Assembly (NCBI GenBank): GCA_013368445.1
Contig: JAACJO010000088.1
Location: forward strand, 1 to 19,887
Origin: Leucocoprinus leucothites
Lineage: Eukaryota; Basidiomycota; Agaricomycetes; Agaricales; Agaricaceae
Length of the DNA: 19,887 nucleotides
Direction of reading: 5' to 3'
Part shown: in pieces, positions 16,454-19,887 of the stretch
Position numbering within the stretch: the first letter of the stretch is position 1
How the letters are laid out: each line of letters opens with the position of its first letter
Made by a program: the position numbers and the translations under genes
The notes under the pieces: model-generated
Databases searched by the model: none
What the model saw: the letters and a program-made list of their open reading frames with translations, nothing else
Told to the model about the DNA's origin: nothing

Positions 16454-18563
16454 ACGCCCTCTCATGTGCAAAGTCTTCCTTGCGCATTGAGAACATCACC
16501 AAGGTGTACAGCACTATCGCACTGTATACCTCCACCGTACCCTCAGACTCTGACATCACTGTTGTTGAGTCTGCTATCCCCTCCATCTTCACCACCCCAT
16601 TCAAGCTGAAGACACACCGCCCCAGGTCAAGGTCTTATCTTAAGATCCTCAACGTCCCCTTCCACATGAACAGTGTCCATATTATGCCAGTTCAGATCAC
16701 TGATCACATGCGATTGTCTCCATTCAAGGACACTTTTGCTGATGTTTCATCTGTGTGCATTATGTGCAACTCCCCCAAGGCTGACACCACAACTGTTTGG
16801 TTCGACCCATGGGACTCTCAGTCAGGAGCTGGTGCCAAGAAGCTCCTCAACAAGTACCTCGACTTCAACGGTATGCAGGCTGTCATCAAGCTCGCCTGTG
16901 CCCACCCTGGTGTCCCTCAGTGCCCCATCCTGCCCACACCCACCGGGGAGCCCTGTCCCCACATCTTATGTATCAACTGCAAGGGCAACCATGCAGCTGA
17001 TGATCGAAAGTGCCTGTTCTGGCGTCACTGGTTTGACCGTGATTGGCTTGGCCATCACAAGGAGGACAATAGGAGGCCCCAGTAGTAGGTCATGCACCTG
17101 CTTCAATGCATCTTCCAACCCTGTCAGTACATCGCTAGGGCCACATGTGCATATAAGCTTACTGTTAGAGGTCTGTGAGTTGGACTTTAGTTTCATTTCT
17201 TTGTTACTATGCCACGTCTCTTTGCCATTGAGTAGTGTACTATATTCGGACAGGACTTTATCTATTCTTGTCTTTGTAGTATTTGGTTTAGGTAGCGGTA
17301 CTTAGACCCTGTATTATGTTGGTGAGCACGGACTGCGACTGGGCACCGCATAATAAATCATTGATTAAATAAATAAATAAATAAATAAAAAGATATGGGG
17401 ACAGGGATCCCCGGTGGGTGTGGGCTGAATGGGGGGTTGGCCTTTGGTGATCCCTTACAGCAGGAGGAGGTGGTGCAGTGATTCTTGGACCAATGTGGCC
17501 CACCACATTGTGAGCACCTGAGCATGTGGTTGTGGCAGGTGGTGGTAGTGTGGCCCCAACGCCAGCATCGTTGACACTGGGGGGTCCCGGGATGAGCGCG
17601 TGCAGCCTTGATCATAGACTGCACACTGTCGAAGTTGAGGTATTTGCTGACCAGATGCTTAGCATTGGTGCTGGACTGAGAATCCCAAAGGTTGACCCAA
17701 ATGGTGGTGGTGTCAGCTTTGGCAGAGTTGCACATGATGCACACAGAGGATACATTAGCGAATGTCTCCTTGAAGGGAGACAGACGCATATGGTCAGTGA
17801 TGTCTTGTGGAGTGGTGTGTATGCCACTCATGTAGTAAGGGACATCCAGGATCTTGAGGTAAGACCTGGACCTGGGGTACTTGGTCTTCAGCTCAAACAG
17901 GGCTGTAAAGGCTGAAGAGAGGGAGGATTCGATCACCAATGCATCAGCATCAGTTGTGACAGAGCTGGTGTACAATGAAATGGTATCGTATGCCCGGGCA
18001 ATGTTTTCAACACAAAGTGAACTCTTCGCATGAGTGAGGGAGCCGTTGAGGAAGTGCATGGCCTTGTGGTGGAGGTAGGTAATATCACCAGCACTGCCAG
18101 TGAAATCGAGGAAGAGTTGGTGCCGGTTGGGACCCGACATGGTCATGTGGGGCTTCCTTGCAGAAGGCGCATCAGCAAGGGCAGCCTGATGCATCACAGT
18201 GACACAATTGGGCTCAAGAGTAGGGTGGGACTGGGCTAGCTTGATAAGCACTGCTGCAGATGCCAGGGTACGGGCAACCTCAGTGAACAACTTCTTAGCC
18301 ACCAAGGGTGGTATGGGCACTCATTGGACTTGGCCATCAGACCTAACCTTAGGAGTGGGGGGCACTTGAGTGGGTGCTTTGCCACTAGTGCGGGCCTTTG
18401 CAGGCACTGGCTTGGGCAGTAAGGAGGGATGGGCCAGGGTGGGCTGACGATCTGGGGGTGGTAAAGTGGGCACCTTGGGGAGCCCATGTCAATGTCACGT
18501 GGACCTGCTGAGTCAGCAGATCCATGGGTCGCCTTGTGGACGATGTGCATTGCTTTAGGGGAG

Positions 18564-18875
18564 GCTTCTGTTAGAAGGTGACGCACAGGGGACGTGTGGG
18601 ACATCCTAGAAACCAGAGAAATTGCCCAGGGAGCTCACAACTCACACAGGAATCTGTGGACAACTGTAAATAACTTTATTAACAAGATAGAGACTTGTAC
18701 TCACCTGTGGACAACTGTAAATGACTGAGAGTCAAGAAAGCGTCCACAGGAGAGTTGAACATCCAGTCAGGTGATCTACAACTGACTAAGCAACCTCTGC
18801 ATCAACTCTAACTTCACACATCAACAAATCAATCACAAATACTTGTAGACTGTCCAGAGCACATCTGACAGCTTC
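18564..18875. repeat. 5-bp TSD pair around the solo LTR in GO-2
   Basis: GCTTC at 18564-18568 and at 18871-18875 flank the 302-bp TG...CA element. Confidence 0.85.
18569..18870 (-). mobile_element. Solo LTR, 302 bp, inverted copy
   Basis: Reads TGTTAGAAGG...ATCTGACA on the plus strand and is the reverse complement of 16147-16448 with about seven differences. It is exactly the same length and interrupts the GO-2 Gag between HRFSTEA and EASPKA. Confidence 0.82.
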
Positions 18876-19530
18876 GGTTGAGAACCTATGCCTGAAGTCC
18901 CCCAGAAAATCTGCATACATCTCCCAGCCTGAGGCATTGAGAGAGTTCGAGGTGATCAGCATGCTGCTCATCTTCAGCTCGCTGGCTACAACATACAAGG
19001 CCTTGGCTAAGCAGGTAACCATGGACTGTGCATCTTGTTCCATGATCTCGGCGGGGTCTTCAATGGTATCCAACCACTTGAGGAAGGATATGAGGTTGTC
19101 AAGGGTGCACTTTGGGGTGAGCTCCTTCTTCTTCTTTCCCTTGGAAGAGGTCACTGATTCAGGCATGGCAGGGGGAGCATCAACAGGGTAGAAGGTGGTT
19201 CCACTGGCTGTGAAGGGTTTGAGTGGCAACAGAACGTCAGCCACTGGAGGAGCAACCGACAGTGACAGAACATCAGCTATCAGTTGGGAGGGGCCAGGCG
19301 ACAAAACATCAGCCTTGGGGGAGCTGAAGAACCTTTGCACATTGAGAGGGTTGTCATAGGGTCAAGGTGGTCATCTTTGGCCAACTTGGCGATGTTGAGC
19401 TTGTGGTCAGACATGGCAGACTCAGATTCAAATGCAGCAAACTGGTTGACAGTAGCTTTAGACTTGCACCTACCCATATTACTGTAGATAGACGATGTAA
19501 GGATGCCTCAGAACAAACACCAACTTTCGA

Positions 19531-19603
19531 CACCACCACCATTTGGGTTGACCTTTGGAATTCTCAGTCCAGCGCCAATGCTAAACACCTGGTTGGCAAA
19601 TAT
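19531..19603 (+). pseudogene. GO-1 Gag fragment (TTTIWVDLWNSQ)
   Basis: About 73 bp of rightward Gag coding, TTTIWVDLWNSQ then SSANAKHLVGKY, the segment just before the zinc knuckles in relatives. It lies between the truncated 5' end of GO-2 and the tail of LA-right. It is the expected continuation of GO-1 (3485-4877) once the inversion is undone, minus about 165 bp. Assignment to GO-1 rather than another copy is inferred from position and orientation. Confidence 0.7.
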
Positions 19604-19887
19604 ATATATATTTTAAAAATCAATGAATTTATATAGTGGTGCTCGATCGCAGTCTGCTTTCAACTAAATATTACAAACAAATGGTACACTACAGCAAGCT
19701 GGGGTACACAAAGCAGTCAAAGACTGCTTAAGACAAAGACTATACACGATTAGTCTAGTGAAATAGAAGAGACTCAAGAGAGACTATAGAATGAGGTGTT
19801 ATACACAGAAATCGGACTCAAATGAAAAGAAAAAGGAGGAAATGAAAGAATATAGTTCACCTTCATTTGGTTCAGCGGGCACAGGAG
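19604..19887 (-). mobile_element. LA-right: 3' end of another LINE-A copy
   Basis: Leftward LINE-A 3' terminus entering from the right edge. It has the last codons of ORF2 (19799-19887, stop TAA where the other copies have TGA), the 3'UTR with GTACACTACAGCAAGCTGGG, the motif matching GCACCGCTATATAAATTCAT, and a tail that on the minus strand reads TTTTTAAAATATATATATA. It differs from LA-full at many sites, so it is a separate copy. It is inserted antisense in the GO-1 Gag fragment. Confidence 0.9.

Larger units (their letters stand above)
15452..17085 (+). pseudogene. GO-3 Gag, C-terminal part, broken by LTR
   Basis: The frame enters as KFSHFMQELPDDS, continuing AFNGLKK from near 2550. It then shows ATHGSTDKVEPHD, a Pro-rich linker and MHQAATATTGSAKK. 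A TAG at 16071-16073 falls where GO-2 encodes Gln (CAG to TAG fits). After LFLDFTGNASEITYLHHKAM the solo LTR splits the conserved LLND. The frame resumes with LRIENITKVYST, SRSYLKILNVPF and WFDPWDSQSGAGAK, and ends at TAG 17085. Only the last zinc knuckle (CINCKGNHAADDRKC) remains: the sequence jumps from PQC to PILPTPTGEPC near 16920-16935 in frame, removing the region that holds knuckles one and two in LINE-A and GO-2. Confidence 0.85.
15451..17391 (+). mobile_element. GO-3, 3' half of a gag-only LINE
   Basis: Rightward continuation of the element whose 5' half is at 2530-3038. It holds the Gag middle and C-terminus, a 302-bp solo LTR (16147-16448), a TAG at 17083-17085 and a 3'UTR of about 280 nt. 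The family 3' motif GGGCACCGCATAATAAATCA is near 17341-17360, and the tail is an (AAAT)-type repeat (17366-17391) rather than pure A. The bases after the tail, GATATGGGGACAGG (17392-17405), are the inverse of 3039-3051 apart from one missing base. That marks the target duplication of this insertion inside GO-2. Confidence 0.87.
17392..19477 (-). pseudogene. GO-2 Gag, broken by LTR and frameshifts
   Basis: From ATG 19477 (MGRCKSKATVNQF) with a frameshift near 19330 into the frame starting at about 19340: GGTTFYPVDAPPAM, SSKGKKKKELTPK (one Lys codon more than relatives) and GWEMYADFLGDFRHRF, then the LTR. After the LTR it reads EASPKAMHIVHKATHG, needs another frameshift in the Pro-rich linker, and from about 18320 runs open for over 300 codons: LIKLAQSHPTLEP, MHQAALADAPS, QLFLDFTGSAGD (CGG-CAC before it, where GO-1 and GO-4 have TGA), WVNLWDSQSSTNAK, knuckle CQRCWRWGHTTTTC and second knuckle CSQCGGPHWSKNH. 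The last knuckle is on the far side of the inversion. This is the best-preserved gag-only C-terminal half here. Confidence 0.86.
17392..19530 (-). mobile_element. GO-2, 5' part of a gag-only LINE
   Basis: Leftward gag-only element whose 3' end is at 3039-3484. It lacks about the first 30 bp of the 5' terminal motif: the normal sequence ends at CCAACTTTCGA (19520-19530) and switches abruptly to GO-1 Gag codons. It holds a solo LTR at 18569-18870. It is cut at 17392 by the tail of GO-3, just before the last zinc knuckle. Confidence 0.87.

Noticed and set aside
1..19887. A defence system, secondary-metabolite genes or another host operon
   Set aside because: Every long frame on both strands traces to LINE Gag, LINE ORF2 or their antisense shadows; I found no tRNA or rRNA by eye.

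Overview
The window looks like filamentous-fungal DNA, most likely a basidiomycete of the Agaricomycetes type. That guess rests on the style of the retrotransposon proteins (Tad/I-like LINE with endonuclease, FVDD reverse transcriptase and C-terminal RNase H) and on CpG-to-TpG decay; it is inference. I see no host gene, tRNA, rRNA, CRISPR array or cellular pathway. Essentially all 19.9 kb is a nest of non-LTR retrotransposons plus solo LTRs.

Two kinds of LINE occur. (1) LINE-A is autonomous: 5'UTR, ORF1 (Gag, 889 aa, open), two bases, then ORF2 (endonuclease-RT-RNase H, about 1317 codons, five in-frame stops), 3'UTR and A-rich tail. Copies: LA-left (1-2529, +, runs off the window), LA-frag (7413-8085, +), LA-full (8458-15450, -) and LA-right (19604-19887, -, runs off the window). 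(2) Gag-only elements, here GO-1 to GO-5, carry a Gag related to LINE-A ORF1, then a stop, a roughly 0.3 kb 3'UTR and a tail, with no ORF2. GO-4 has a clean 14-bp target-site duplication. They share a 5'-terminal motif and a 3'-terminal motif with LINE-A, so I infer that LINE-A-type machinery moves them, as in HAL1 (mammals) or HeT-A/TAHRE (Drosophila).

Layout, left to right: LA-left (+); GO-3 5' half (-, 2530-3038); GO-2 3' end (+, 3039-3484); GO-1 5' part (-, 3485-4877); LTR fragment (4878-5005); unassigned spacer (5006-5146); GO-5 3' end (-, 5147-5313) split by GO-4 (-, 5326-8286), itself split by LA-frag (+); rest of GO-5 3'UTR (8301-8457); LA-full (-); GO-3 3' half (+, 15451-17391, holding a solo LTR); GO-2 5' part (-, 17392-19530, holding a second solo LTR); GO-1 fragment (+, 19531-19603); LA-right (-).

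The main result is that left and right halves are mirror-ordered pieces of the same nested insertions. The duplications of the LINE-A and GO-3 insertions are each split between the two sides (2530-2543 with 15451-15464; 3039-3051 with 17392-17405), and the GO-3 reading frame continues across them. Flipping the segment between the inverted LINE-A arms (1-2500 and 8479-11004) restores GO-1 containing GO-2 containing GO-3 containing LINE-A. So the window records an inversion, or an assembly flip, between two inverted LINE-A copies. Nothing here is clearly active: every copy except LINE-A ORF1 carries stops or frameshifts.
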